NCBI RefSeq assembly: GCF_017991995.1
Contig: NZ_JAGOPN010000021.1
Coordinates: 62,001 to 126,000, forward strand
Source: Pseudacidovorax sp.
GTDB lineage: Bacteria > Pseudomonadota > Gammaproteobacteria > Burkholderiales > Burkholderiaceae_C
DNA length: 64,000 bases
Reading direction: 5' to 3'
This document shows, one piece after another, positions 33,552-42,063 of this stretch (its first letter is position 1; every line of letters begins with the position of its first letter). Under the pieces are notes generated by a model, which saw only the letters and a list, made by a program, of their open reading frames with translations, ran no database searches and had not been told where the DNA came from. The translations under genes and the position numbers were made by a program.

Positions 33552-35499
33552 ATGGACAAGCCGCCCTCCCTGGGCAGCGTCAGCACGCTGCCCCGCCGCT
33601 CCGCGACCCCCGCTTCGGATTACCGGCGCATGGTGGAGGCCGTGGAGGACTACGCCATCTTCATGCTCGACGCCAACGGCGTGATCCTGAGCTGGAACCG
33701 TGGCGCGCAGCGCCTCAAGGCCTACGAGGCCGACGAGATCATCGGCCGGCATTTCTCCATCTTCTATCCGCCCGAGCTGCTGGCGCGGCGCTGGCCGGAG
33801 CACGAACTGGCCGTGGCGGTCCAGGTCGGCAAGTACGAGGAGGAAGGCTGGCGCCTGCGCAAGGACGGAACGCGCTTCTGGGCCAGCGTCATCATCACGC
33901 GCATCGATGGCGACCAGGGCCAGGTGCTGGGCTTCGTCAAGGTCACGCGCGACCTCACCGAGCGACAGCGTTAGCAGGAGGAGATCCGCGCCAGCGAGCA
34001 GCGCTTCCGGCTCCTGGTGGACAGCGTCAAGGATTACGCCATCTTCATGCTCGACCCGAGCGGCCACGTCGTGAGCTGGAACGCCGGCGCGCGTGCGAAC
34101 ACGGGCTACGAAGCTGCAGAGATCGTCGGCCAGCACTTCTCGGTGTTCTATCCCGACGAGGTGCGCGCTTCCGGCTTTCCCGATCGCGAGCTGGAGGAGG
34201 CCCGCACCGTGGGCCGCTTCGAGGACGAGGGCTGGCGCCTGCGCAAGGACGGCACGCGCTTCTGGGCCAATGTGGTGATCTCGGCCACCTTCGACGCGGG
34301 TGGGGTGCTCAAGGGCTTTGCCAAGGTCACGCGCGACCTCACCAAGAAGCGCCGCGTGGCGGCACTGGAGACCGAAGGCCGGCGCATCCAGGAGTTCCTG
34401 GCGCTGCTGGGCCATGAGCTGCGCAACCCCCTTGCGCCCATCGCCACCGCCGCAGAGATCCTCGGCCGCGGTCAGGCCGACCCGACCGTGGCGCGCATGG
34501 CCGGCATCATCGGGCGGCAGACGCGCCAGCTGACCCGGCTGGTGGACGACTTGCTCGATGCCGCCCGCATCGCCAACGGCAAGATCCAGCTGGAGCGCAA
34601 GCCCGTGGAGATTGCTCCTGCCTTGGAGGAGGCGCCGGAAGCCTTCCAGCCGCGCATTTGCGGCCCGTGAGCAGACCCTGTCGGTCGAGCTTGCCCCAGG
34701 GCTCTGGACGGCAGGCGATCGCGCGCGGCCGATCCAGGTCGTCTCCAATCTGGTGGTCAATGCCGTCAAATACACCCAGCCCCGCGGCCACATCCATGTC
34801 GAGGCGTCGCGGGACACGGCGCGCGATCAGGTCCGGATTCGCGTGCGCGACAACGGACCCGGCATCCCGCCCGAGGAGCTGCCCCGCGTCTTCGAGATGT
34901 TCGAGCAGTGTCGGCACGGCAGCGAGCGTGCGCCCGGCGGCCTGGGCCTGGGACTGGCGCTGGTGCGGCAGCTGGTGCAGATGCACGGCGGCGAGGTCGA
35001 GGCGCGAAGCACAGGGGTGGCTGGCGAAGGCTCCGAGTTCGTGGTCCTGCTGCCTGCGCTGGCGCCTGTGGAGGAAGGCGGCGTCAGAGGGGTGGGCGCC
35101 GCTGTCGCGCCATTGGTGCTCGTCGTCGACGATGTGCCGGATTCGGCGGAGACGCTGGGGCTTTTGATCGAGACGCTGGGCTACGCCGTGGCCCGGGCCC
35201 TCGACGGACCGGAGGCCCTCGAGAAGATCCGCCGGCTGCGACCCCGGGTGGTCCTGCTGGACCTGGGCTTGCCGGGCATGAGTGGCTGGGCAGTCGCCGA
35301 CCAGGCGCATCTGACGCTGCGCGAGCCTCCGCGGTTCGTCGCCATCAGCGGCTATGCGCTGCCGGCCCATCGCGCCGCCACACTCGAGCGCGGCTTTTCT
35401 GCGCACCTTGCCAAGCTGGTGGAGGTGGACATGCTGGAGCGAACCTTGCGTCGACTGGCGCCTCTGGCTTCCGCGGCGCCGCGCACCGACGCTGCCTGA
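33552..35499 (+). pseudogene. Hybrid sensor histidine kinase broken by an amber codon and a one-base insertion
   Basis: The pieces spell one soluble kinase of 648 codons plus stop: PAS1 (residues about 25-140; DYAIFMLDANGVILSWNRGA), PAS2 (about 155-280; DYAIFMLDPSGHVVSWNAGA), HisKA (LLGHELRNPLAPIATAA), HATPase (NLVVNAVKYTQPRG, DNGPGIPPEEL, GGLGLGLALVRQLV) and a receiver (LVLVVDDVPDSAE, VVLLDLGLPGMSG). A TAG at 33972-33974 interrupts the frame between PAS1 and PAS2, and a T run at 34657-34659 carries one T too many: removing one restores PRI-AAREQTL in a single frame. Removing one base also makes the total an exact multiple of three. The two PAS domains are close repeats. Sequencing error at either site cannot be excluded. 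Confidence 0.8.
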
Positions 35500-35594
35500 G
35501 CGGTGGCGGGGCCTCCCGGGCGCATCCCCCCTACAGCCGAGCGCCGAGGCGGCCGACATTCCCGAAAGGGCAGGGTCGCGATGCTGTGTGGCGA

Positions 35595-36299
35595 ATGCTG
35601 CCCGCCGAGAAGCCCATGCCGTCGATGCCCGATCCCTCTGCACCCCGCGCGCAGCGCGCGCCTGCCGCAAGCGCGCTGCAGTCCACGGCGGCGGTCGCTG
35701 GGGCTGCGACATCGCCCGCGCCAGCGACCGACGGCGCGGCTGCACTGGTGGACAAGCTGCGCGCGCTCGCGCGCCGGGAGCAACGCGTGACGGCCGGCTG
35801 CGTGGCCGATGCGATGGGCACGCGAGGCTACGGGCCGTTCCTGCTCGTTCCCGCACTGCTGGAGCTTTCACCCCTGGGCGGCGTGCCCGGCGTGCCGACG
35901 CTGCTGGCCGGCGTGGTGGCCCTCTTTGCCGCACAGATGCTCTTCGGTCGCCAGCAGGTCTGGATGCCGCAATGGCTGCGTCGCCGCGCGGTGGCGGGTG
36001 GGCGCCTTCCGACCGCTTTGGACAGGCTGCAGCCGGTCACCCGCTTCCTGGACCGTCATTGCCACCGGCGCCTGTCGATGCTCACGCGCGGCCCGTTCGT
36101 CCGCATTGCAGCTGCCGCAGTCATTGCCTTGGCCTGCCTTGTACCGCCGCTGGAGCTGGTGCCTTTTGCCAGTTCGGTGCCCATGCTGGCCATCGCGCTG
36201 TTCGGACTGGCCCTTCTGGTGAGGGACGGCGTGCTGATGCTGGCGGCGGCGCTGGGCTCGGGGGCGGCCGTGGTTGCCGTCATCCGCATCGTCGGGTGA
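35595..36299 (+). CDS. ExoD-family membrane protein
   Basis: The 234-residue protein fits the exopolysaccharide synthesis ExoD family: GYGPFLLVPALLELSPLGGVPGVP, then LLAGVVALFAAQMLFGRQ and PLELVPFASSVPMLAIALFG, giving about four membrane helices in the last 170 residues. The first 60 residues form an Ala/Pro-rich cytoplasmic lead, so the start is uncertain: ATG codons at 35595, 35616 and 35625 are all possible and none has a strong ribosome site. ExoD proteins are linked to polysaccharide production and alkali tolerance, but the molecular role is unknown. It follows the broken kinase by about 95 bases. Confidence 0.75.
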   Translation: MLPAEKPMPSMPDPSAPRAQRAPAASALQSTAAVAGAATSPAPATDGAAALVDKLRALARREQRVTAGCVADAMGTRGYGPFLLVPALLELSPLGGVPGVPTLLAGVVALFAAQMLFGRQQVWMPQWLRRRAVAGGRLPTALDRLQPVTRFLDRHCHRRLSMLTRGPFVRIAAAAVIALACLVPPLELVPFASSVPMLAIALFGLALLVRDGVLMLAAALGSGAAVVAVIRIVG

Positions 36300-36373
36300 A
36301 GCCGGCGACCCGGGCGGCTGCCGCGCTGCGCTTGGACGACCCGCAGGTGATCCTGCTGGGTCTATGGATTTGA

Positions 36374-36388
36374 TTCCGGAATCCGGAA
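36374..36388. promoter_or_regulatory. Perfect palindrome upstream of the IclR gene (probable autoregulatory operator)
   Basis: TTCCGGAATCCGGAA is a perfect inverted repeat with a one-base centre, 37 bases before the IclR start. A nearly identical site (14 of 15 on the opposite strand) precedes the operon at 37460. IclR-type regulators bind such 13-15-bp palindromes; assignment to this regulator is inferred from the pairing. Confidence 0.7.
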
Positions 36389-36424
36389 GGTCTACAGTCG
36401 CCTGATCCACGACTCTGCGCCACC

Positions 36425-37222
36425 ATGAGCGACATCAAGAATTCCGCCGCCAGCGACAAGAACCGCATCCAGTCCTTCGGGAAGATGATGGACATCCTGG
36501 GCTGTTTCACCACCGTCGACCGCTCGCTCAGCCTGGCGCGCATCGCGCAATCGGCCGACCTGCCGCGGGCGACCACCCATCGCATGCTGACCGCCCTGCG
36601 CGAGATCGGCTTCATTCAGCAGGACGGCCGCAGCGGCCAGTACAGCCTCGGACTGCGGCTGTTCGAGCTGGGCAGTCTGGCGCTGGCGAATCTGGACCTG
36701 ATGCGCGAGGCCAAGCCCTTCATGGATCGCCTTTCACGGCTCGCCAGCGAGTCGGCCCACCTTGGCGTCTTCGACGGCTACAACGTGGTCGTGGTGGAGC
36801 GGGAGGACCCGCAGGAACGCGTGCCGGGGCGTCACCTGAGCGGGACCGAATCTGCACCGGCCTACTGCACGAGCGTCGGAAAGGCGGTGCTCGCATTCCA
36901 GGGTCCGGAGGTGGTGGACAGGATCATCGCCGCCGGCCTGCGGCCATTCACTGCACAGACCCTGACCAGCGGCGAGGCATTGCGCGCCGAGCTGTCGACG
37001 ATACGGGAGCGGGGCTATGCGATCGACAACTCCGAGCATCAGATCTGGGTGCGCTGCGTGGCGGCCCCGATCCGTAATGCAGGAGGCCAGGTGTTTGCCG
37101 CTGTCAGCGTGACCGGACCGGCGGACCGCATGACCGACGAGCGCATCCATCAGCTCTCCAGTCTGGTCATCCAGGCCGCTGACTCCATTTCCATGCATCT
37201 GGGCTACATGCCGCCGCGCTGA
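36425..37222 (+). CDS. IclR-family transcriptional regulator
   Basis: The 265-residue protein has an N-terminal winged helix (FGKMMDILGCFTTVDRSLSL, LARIAQSADLPRATTHRMLT, residues 15-75) and a C-terminal IclR effector domain (SAPAYCTSVGKAVLAFQGPE near residue 140, GYAIDNSEHQIWVRCVAAPI near 200). Unlike most genes around it, the start region is AT-moderate and simple, with ATG at 36425. The palindrome at 36374 and its twin at 37339 suggest that it controls itself and the aldolase-DhaKL-transport operon. A strong terminator ends its transcript. The effector is presumably the operon's substrate or the aldolase substrate. Confidence 0.92.
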   Translation: MSDIKNSAASDKNRIQSFGKMMDILGCFTTVDRSLSLARIAQSADLPRATTHRMLTALREIGFIQQDGRSGQYSLGLRLFELGSLALANLDLMREAKPFMDRLSRLASESAHLGVFDGYNVVVVEREDPQERVPGRHLSGTESAPAYCTSVGKAVLAFQGPEVVDRIIAAGLRPFTAQTLTSGEALRAELSTIRERGYAIDNSEHQIWVRCVAAPIRNAGGQVFAAVSVTGPADRMTDERIHQLSSLVIQAADSISMHLGYMPPR

Positions 37223-37273
37223 TGGCAGGGTCGACGGCGCTGCTCTCGCTTTGAAGGCGGCCCAGGCTGCAGC

Positions 37274-37314
37274 GAGCCACACACGGGGTTAGCCCCGATG
37301 TGGCTCCTTTTTTT
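37274..37314 (+). terminator. Rho-independent terminator after IclR gene
   Basis: GAGCCACA (37274-37281) pairs with TGTGGCTC (37299-37306), and inside it CGGGG (37284-37288) pairs with CCCCG (37293-37297). Seven T residues follow (37308-37314). This is the clearest terminator in the window and separates the regulator from the target operon. Confidence 0.9.
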
Positions 37315-37338
37315 GGCCCGCAAAATTACGGAACGTTG

Positions 37339-37353
37339 TACCGGATTCCGGAA
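37339..37353. promoter_or_regulatory. IclR-type operator upstream of the aldolase operon
   Basis: TACCGGATTCCGGAA matches the opposite strand of the 36374 palindrome at 14 of 15 positions. It lies just after the terminator and 106 bases before the GTG start at 37460, in an AT-enriched promoter zone. It probably recruits the IclR protein to control the 10-kb operon. Confidence 0.7.
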
Positions 37354-37459
37354 TTAGTGGCGATAGATGGCCGTCTTGCCGACGATCACTTCCCTAGCGG
37401 AACCTGGCCAGACGCTGCCTGAATGGCTTTCGCCCTTTCCAACCTCCAAAGGATCTCTC

Positions 37460-38365
37460 GTGACCGCACCGTCTTCTTCCTCGCTGCGCCAGAAACTGAC
37501 CGGCGTCCTGCCGCCCATCACCATGCCCTTCGACGCCAAGGGTGAGCTGGTCAAGGGCGGCCTGAAGGAGCAGATCGACTTCATCATCGGAGCCGGCGCC
37601 AATGCCGTCGTCGCCGGCGGCAGCACCGGTGAAGGCCACACACTCACGGATGCCGAGTACGAGGCTGTGATGCGCGAGGCGTACGAGGCCACCAACAACC
37701 GCGTTCCCTTCGTCGCTGGCCTGATCGTGCAGAGCACGCGCGACGCCATCGTCCGTACCAACCGGCTGAAGGGCCTGAACATCGAGGCGCTGCAGGTCAC
37801 GCCCGTGCATTACCTCTTCAAGCCCGATGCGGAAGCCACCATCGAGCACTTCCGGGCCATCTACGACGCGACGGGCATCCCGATCCTGATCTACAACGTG
37901 ATCCCCTGGAACTACCTCAGCGTCGACCTCATGCTGCGGATCATGGACGAGGTGCCGGGCGTGGTCGGCATGAAGCAGAGCGGCGGCGACCTGAAGTCGG
38001 TCTCCGACCTGCTGCTGCGATGCAAGCCGGAGAACCTGGTGCTCTCGGGCGTGGATGCGCTGCTGTACCCCGGCTTCTGCCTGGGCATGCACGGTGCCAT
38101 CACGGCGCTGACCAGTGCCGTGCCGGGCGTGATCGTCAAGCTGCAGAAGGCCGTGGCGGCCAACGACCACGAGACCGCGCGCGACATCCACTTCAAGCTC
38201 AATGCGCTCTGGAACAGCCTCAATCACGACAACCTGCCAGCCTGCGTGAAGTACATCCAGCACTTGCAGGGCGTGTCGATGTTCGAACCCCGCGCGCCCA
38301 TGATGCGCGTGAGCGATGCGCAGAAGGCGGCGATCAAGAAGAACCTGCAGCCGCTGCTCGCCTGA
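37460..38365 (+). CDS. DHDPS/NAL-family aldolase or dehydratase (DapA-like)
   Basis: The 301-residue product has the class I aldolase TIM-barrel of the dihydrodipicolinate synthase/N-acetylneuraminate lyase family. Visible signs are LTGVLPPITMPFDAKGE, GGSTGEGHTLT (keto-acid carboxylate binding), the Tyr in ILIYNVIPWN and the Schiff-base Lys in VVGMKQSGGD. The biosynthetic DapA TT motif is replaced by ST, pointing to a catabolic lyase. The GTG at 37460 is chosen because AAAGGA lies six bases upstream and the length is typical; an upstream in-frame start would overlap the operator region. It would cleave or dehydrate a 2-oxo-3-deoxy sugar acid, often producing pyruvate or a semialdehyde. Confidence 0.9.
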   Translation: MTAPSSSSLRQKLTGVLPPITMPFDAKGELVKGGLKEQIDFIIGAGANAVVAGGSTGEGHTLTDAEYEAVMREAYEATNNRVPFVAGLIVQSTRDAIVRTNRLKGLNIEALQVTPVHYLFKPDAEATIEHFRAIYDATGIPILIYNVIPWNYLSVDLMLRIMDEVPGVVGMKQSGGDLKSVSDLLLRCKPENLVLSGVDALLYPGFCLGMHGAITALTSAVPGVIVKLQKAVAANDHETARDIHFKLNALWNSLNHDNLPACVKYIQHLQGVSMFEPRAPMMRVSDAQKAAIKKNLQPLLA

Positions 38366-38422
38366 GCTTCGTCCCGACGCACAGGGCGTCTGCCCTGGCG
38401 CACCAGATCCCGGAGACACCCC

Positions 38423-39421
38423 TTGAAGAAGATCCTCAACGCGCCGTCCGACTACGTGGACGAGATGCTGGAAGGCCTGTGCGCTGCCCACCCCGACACC
38501 TACCGGCTGCTCGGGGAGGATCGCCGCGTCATCGTCCGCGCCGATGGGCCCGTGGCGGGCAAGGTCGCCATCGTGACGGGCGGCGGCTCGGGCCACCTGC
38601 CTGTCTTCCTTGGCTACGTGGGCGAGGGGCTGCTGGACGGCTGCGCCGTCGGCAACGTCTTCGCCGGGCCCCGGGTCGCCGACTGCCAGCTGGCCATGGC
38701 GCAGTGCGATGGCGGCGCGGGTGTGCTGGCCCTCTACGGCAATTACGGCGGCGACCGCATGAACTTCGACATGGCGCAGGAGTTCCTGGAACTGGAGGGC
38801 AGGGCGATCACATCGCTGCGCGTGGCGGACGACGTGGCGAGCGCCCCTGCCGAGCAGCGCGACAAACGTCGCGGTGTGGCAGGGCTCGTGCTGGTCTACA
38901 AGGTCGCCGGGGCGCGGGCCGCCCTGGGTGGCAGCCTGGCCGAGGTGACGGCCGCGGCAAGAAAGGCCGCCGACGCCGTTCGCAGCATCGGCGTGGCGCT
39001 GACACCGTGCATCGTTCCTGAATCAGGCAAGGCGACTTTCGAACTCGCCCCGGACGAGGTCGAGTTCGGTATGGGCATCCATGGCGAGCCGGGGATCTGG
39101 CGCGGGCCGCTGAAGACGGCCGACGCGCTTGCCGACGAAATGCTGGACCGGCTGCTGCCGGAGCTTTCCACCGGGCAGGGCGCAAGAGTGGCTGTGCTCG
39201 TCAACAGCCTCGGCGCCACGCCGCTGGAGGAGCTGTACATCCTCTACCGGCGGGTGGCCGCGCGGCTCGGGGCGTTGGGCGTGACGCCGGTGATGCCGCT
39301 GGTCGGGCGTTATGCCACGTCCATGGAGATGGCCGGTGCCTCCCTGTCGCTGATGCCCCTGGACGACGAGCTCGAGGCCCTGCTCAAAGCACCGGCTGAC
39401 TGTCCCTTCTGGAAGGTCTGA
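38423..39421 (+). CDS. dhaK: DhaK-like kinase subunit (divergent, TTG start)
   Basis: The 332-residue protein starts at TTG, supported by GGAGA seven bases upstream and by alignment of KKILNAPSDYVDEMLEGL with the family N terminus. The covalent substrate His is in GMGIHGEPG, the catalytic Asp in NYGGDRMNFDMA, and the hydrogen-bonding His in GGGSGHLPVFLGYVG. The standard GHEPAH reads GHLPVF, marking a separate clade whose ketose substrate may not be dihydroxyacetone. It follows the aldolase gene and precedes dhaL by two bases. Its proposed role is phosphorylation of a short ketose formed downstream of the aldolase or dehydrogenase (inference). Confidence 0.87.
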   Translation: MKKILNAPSDYVDEMLEGLCAAHPDTYRLLGEDRRVIVRADGPVAGKVAIVTGGGSGHLPVFLGYVGEGLLDGCAVGNVFAGPRVADCQLAMAQCDGGAGVLALYGNYGGDRMNFDMAQEFLELEGRAITSLRVADDVASAPAEQRDKRRGVAGLVLVYKVAGARAALGGSLAEVTAAARKAADAVRSIGVALTPCIVPESGKATFELAPDEVEFGMGIHGEPGIWRGPLKTADALADEMLDRLLPELSTGQGARVAVLVNSLGATPLEELYILYRRVAARLGALGVTPVMPLVGRYATSMEMAGASLSLMPLDDELEALLKAPADCPFWKV

Positions 39422-39423
39422 CC

Positions 39424-40017
39424 ATGGACGCACAGCTGTTGAAGGCAGCGCTCGCGCGCTGGGCGGACGCGATGAAGAAGGCCGCGGCGGAACTGAACGA
39501 GCTCGATAGACGGCTGGGCGATGGCGACCTGGGCGCGACGCTCGAGCGTTGCGCCACCAACATCGAGCAGGCACTGCCCGCCATGCCGGACAGTCTGGAA
39601 GCCGTGTTCCGCGGCGCCGCGCAGGCCTGTGCCAAGGCCTCGGGCTCCAGCTTCGGGACGCTGCTGGCCGCGGCCTTCCTCGGCAGTGCGAAATGGGTGC
39701 CACCGCGTGAGACGCTGAGCCCCCACCAGATCGCCGAACTGCTCTCGCTGTGCGTCACCCAGCTGGCGGCGCGCGGTGGTGCATCGCTGGGCGACAAGAC
39801 CATGCTCGACTCGCTGGACGCCATTGCGCGGGCGCTGGAGCAGGCACCCCTGACGGCCGATGCAAGAGCCGTTGCCGTCCATTCCGCGCGACAGGCGCTG
39901 GACGATTACCGCGGGCGGCCCAACAAGGTCGGGCGCGCCCGGATGTTCGCCGACCGCAGTGTCGGCCTCGACGACCCCGGCATGGTGGCCGTGCTGCGGA
40001 TGGCCGAGGCCATCTAG
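39424..40017 (+). CDS. dhaL: DhaL-like ADP/ATP-binding kinase subunit
   Basis: The 197-residue protein is an all-helical DAK2 domain. Three Asp residues for the two Mg ions are kept in LDRRLGDGDLGATL, but the usual GDGDHG reads GDGDLG. Other signs are KASGSSFGTLL, GGASLGDKTMLDSLDAIA and ARMFADRSVGLDDPGMV. No DhaM or PTS gene follows, so phosphate would come from ATP or from an unlinked partner. The parallel changes in DhaK and DhaL suggest a matched, specialised kinase. Intergenic spacing from dhaK is two bases. Confidence 0.87.
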   Translation: MDAQLLKAALARWADAMKKAAAELNELDRRLGDGDLGATLERCATNIEQALPAMPDSLEAVFRGAAQACAKASGSSFGTLLAAAFLGSAKWVPPRETLSPHQIAELLSLCVTQLAARGGASLGDKTMLDSLDAIARALEQAPLTADARAVAVHSARQALDDYRGRPNKVGRARMFADRSVGLDDPGMVAVLRMAEAI

Positions 40018-40066
40018 CCCCGGCCGCTTGCCGGTTGCCCCATCAACATTCGAAGGAGACAAGACC

Positions 40067-41053
40067 ATGAACACCTATCGCCGCCACTTCCATCGCATCG
40101 GCTGCATGAGCGCGCTGCTCGCGCTGCAGGGCCTGCCCGGCCTTGCGATGGCGCAGGGCGCCACCGACTATCCGAACCATCCGATCGAGATGATCGTGCC
40201 CTTCGGCGCGGGCGGCGGCACCGACGCTCTCGCGCGGGTGTTTGCGGACGCGATCAAGAAGCACCTTCCGCAGCCGGTGACCGTCATCAACAAGCCGGGC
40301 GCCAGCGGCGCGATCGGCTTCGGCGAGGTGGCCACGAGCCGGCCCGACGGCTACAAGATCGGCATGATCTCGGTCGAACTGGCCATCCTGCCCCACATGG
40401 GCGTGGCCAAGTTCACCACCGACGACTTCACGCCTATCGTGCGGCTGAACTCGGACCCGCTGGTCCTGAGCGTCAGTGCGGACTCGCCGTGGAAGACGGT
40501 GGACGAATTCGTGGAGGCGGTCAAGAAGCGCCCGCAGCCCGTCACCTTCGGCAATGCCGGCACGGGCGGCGTGTCGCATCTGGCGGCGCTGGCCTTGCAA
40601 CAGAAGCTGGGCACCAGCTTCACGCACGCGCCGTTCCAGGGCAACGCGCCGGCCATCGTCGCGCTGCTGGGCGGCCACATCGATGCGGTGATGTCCTCGC
40701 CGTCGGAGGTCGCGACCTATGTCAGTGGCAAAAAGGTCCGTCCCCTGGCCGTGCTGTCGGACCAGCGCATGCAGGGGGCCTTTGCGGATGTGCCCACGCT
40801 CAAGGAGCGCAAGGTGGACCTGAGCATGGGCACCTGGCGCGGCGTTGCGGTGCCCAAGGGAACGCCTGCGGATGTCGTGGGTGTGCTGACGGCGGCTTCG
40901 ACCAAGGCCGCGAACGACCCCGCAGTCAAGGAGTCGATGGAGCGTCAGAGCCTCGGCTACGCGGTGGCCGACGGCGCGACCTTCCAGCGGCAGATCTCCG
41001 GTGACACGGCGCTCTTCAAGCAGCTGATCGATCAGCTCGGCGCGAAGAAGTAA
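40067..41053 (+). CDS. Bug-family periplasmic solute-binding protein 2
   Basis: The 328-residue receptor has a signal peptide ending GLAMAQG, then YPNHPIEMIVPFGAGGGTDA and VINKPGASGAIGFGEV and RPDGYKIGM, the Bug signatures. The pocket segment FGNAGTGGVSHLAAL and HAPFQGNAPAIVALLGGHID complete the fold. GAAGGAGA lies upstream of the ATG at 40067. The operon already encodes a full Liv-type ABC importer with its own binding protein, so this receptor is either an extra, TctAB-dependent uptake route or a sensor; no TctAB lies nearby. IclR control is probable. Confidence 0.92.
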   Translation: MNTYRRHFHRIGCMSALLALQGLPGLAMAQGATDYPNHPIEMIVPFGAGGGTDALARVFADAIKKHLPQPVTVINKPGASGAIGFGEVATSRPDGYKIGMISVELAILPHMGVAKFTTDDFTPIVRLNSDPLVLSVSADSPWKTVDEFVEAVKKRPQPVTFGNAGTGGVSHLAALALQQKLGTSFTHAPFQGNAPAIVALLGGHIDAVMSSPSEVATYVSGKKVRPLAVLSDQRMQGAFADVPTLKERKVDLSMGTWRGVAVPKGTPADVVGVLTAASTKAANDPAVKESMERQSLGYAVADGATFQRQISGDTALFKQLIDQLGAKK

Positions 41054-41144
41054 GCGCCACTCGCCATCCTTTTGCCGCCAGTCCGACGGCCACCCTCGAG
41101 GGTCGGCCGGCTCGGCTGCGGGCCCCTTTCGCCAGGAGAAAGCC

Positions 41145-41183
41145 ATGTATTCGTCCACGCCTTGCTGGAGTCAATCCGCATGA
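41145..41183 (+). CDS. Possible 12-residue leader peptide overlapping livH start
   Basis: An ATG at 41145 follows a strong AGGAGA site and encodes MYSSTPCWSQSA before a TGA at 41181. That TGA overlaps the ATG of livH at 41180. The livH start has no ribosome site of its own, so the short frame could couple translation into livH. An alternative is a one-base deletion that split the livH N terminus, since the livH frame stays open upstream. Both readings are inference. Confidence 0.4.
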   Translation: MYSSTPCWSQSA

Positions 41184-42052
41184 CCGGCCAGATCATCATC
41201 AGCGGACTGTCCATGGGGGCCATCTATGCCCTGCTGGCGCTGGGCTATGCCTTCGTCTGGAGGACGATGGCCATCGTCAACTTCGCCGCTGGCGAGTTCG
41301 TCACCTTCTCCTCCTACATCTTCGTGGCGACCTTCGTCACGGCGCTGGGTTTTCCCTTCGTGATCGCCGCGGTGTCGGCCGCGGTGGTGATGGCGCTGCT
41401 GGGGGCGGTCTTCTCCCGCGTGGTGTTCTCGCGGCTGCAGTCGCAGCGGCCTCTGGTCTCTATCGTCGCGACGGTGGGCTTCGGCATCTTCCTCAAGGAG
41501 ATGGCGCACATCATCTACGGGCCCGAGCCGCTGCTGTATCCCAGCCCGCTGGGCGATGGCGGCATCGCGCTGATGGGCCTCAACGTCGGCTGGCAGCACC
41601 TCATGATCATCGGCGTCGTGCTGGCGCTCACTGCGGTCCAGCAGGTGGTGCTGCGTCGCACGATGGTCGGCAAGATGATGCGCGCCGTGGCGGCCGATCG
41701 CGACACGGCTGCGCTGATGGGCATTCCGGTGCAGAAGGTCCTTGCGGGCACCTTCGCCTACTCCAGCGTGCTTGCGGCGCTGGCCGGCATCCTGCTGGCG
41801 CCCCTGTTCTTCGTGACGACGGAGATGGGCGGCATGGTGGGCCTCAAGGGCTTCGTCGCGATGATCATCGGCGGCTTCGGCAGCATTCCCGGCGCAATCC
41901 TCGGTGGCGTGCTCCTCGGTGTGAGCGAGAACCTGGGCGCGTACTGGATTTCATCGACCTACAAGGAGGCCATCGCTTTTGTGCTGCTGCTGGCCTTTCT
42001 CGCCTTGCGTCCGCAAGGGCTGCTGCCCGAACGCAGCGCCGACCGGGCATGA
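41180..42052 (+). CDS. livH: LivH-type branched-chain amino-acid-like ABC permease
   Basis: The 290-residue permease begins MTGQIIISGLSMGAIYALLA, which aligns with the normal LivH N terminus, and continues GYAFVWRTMAIVNFAAGEFV with about eight membrane helices. The EAA-like loop is in RAVAADRDTAALMGIPVQK, and the final segment KGFVAMIIGGFGSIPGAILG is diagnostic. It starts at the ATG overlapping the TGA of a 12-residue upstream frame. It pairs with the LivM half of the next protein to form the membrane channel. HAAT-family importers carry amino acids, amides, urea or aromatic acids, so the substrate may be a small carboxylate. Confidence 0.9.
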   Translation: MTGQIIISGLSMGAIYALLALGYAFVWRTMAIVNFAAGEFVTFSSYIFVATFVTALGFPFVIAAVSAAVVMALLGAVFSRVVFSRLQSQRPLVSIVATVGFGIFLKEMAHIIYGPEPLLYPSPLGDGGIALMGLNVGWQHLMIIGVVLALTAVQQVVLRRTMVGKMMRAVAADRDTAALMGIPVQKVLAGTFAYSSVLAALAGILLAPLFFVTTEMGGMVGLKGFVAMIIGGFGSIPGAILGGVLLGVSENLGAYWISSTYKEAIAFVLLLAFLALRPQGLLPERSADRA

Positions 42053-42063
42053 GGAGCGCACGC

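Noticed and set aside
37367-37459. Upstream in-frame start for the DHDPS-family gene
   Set aside because: It would add 31 residues not found in the family and lacks a ribosome site, while GTG at 37460 has AAAGGA at the right spacing.
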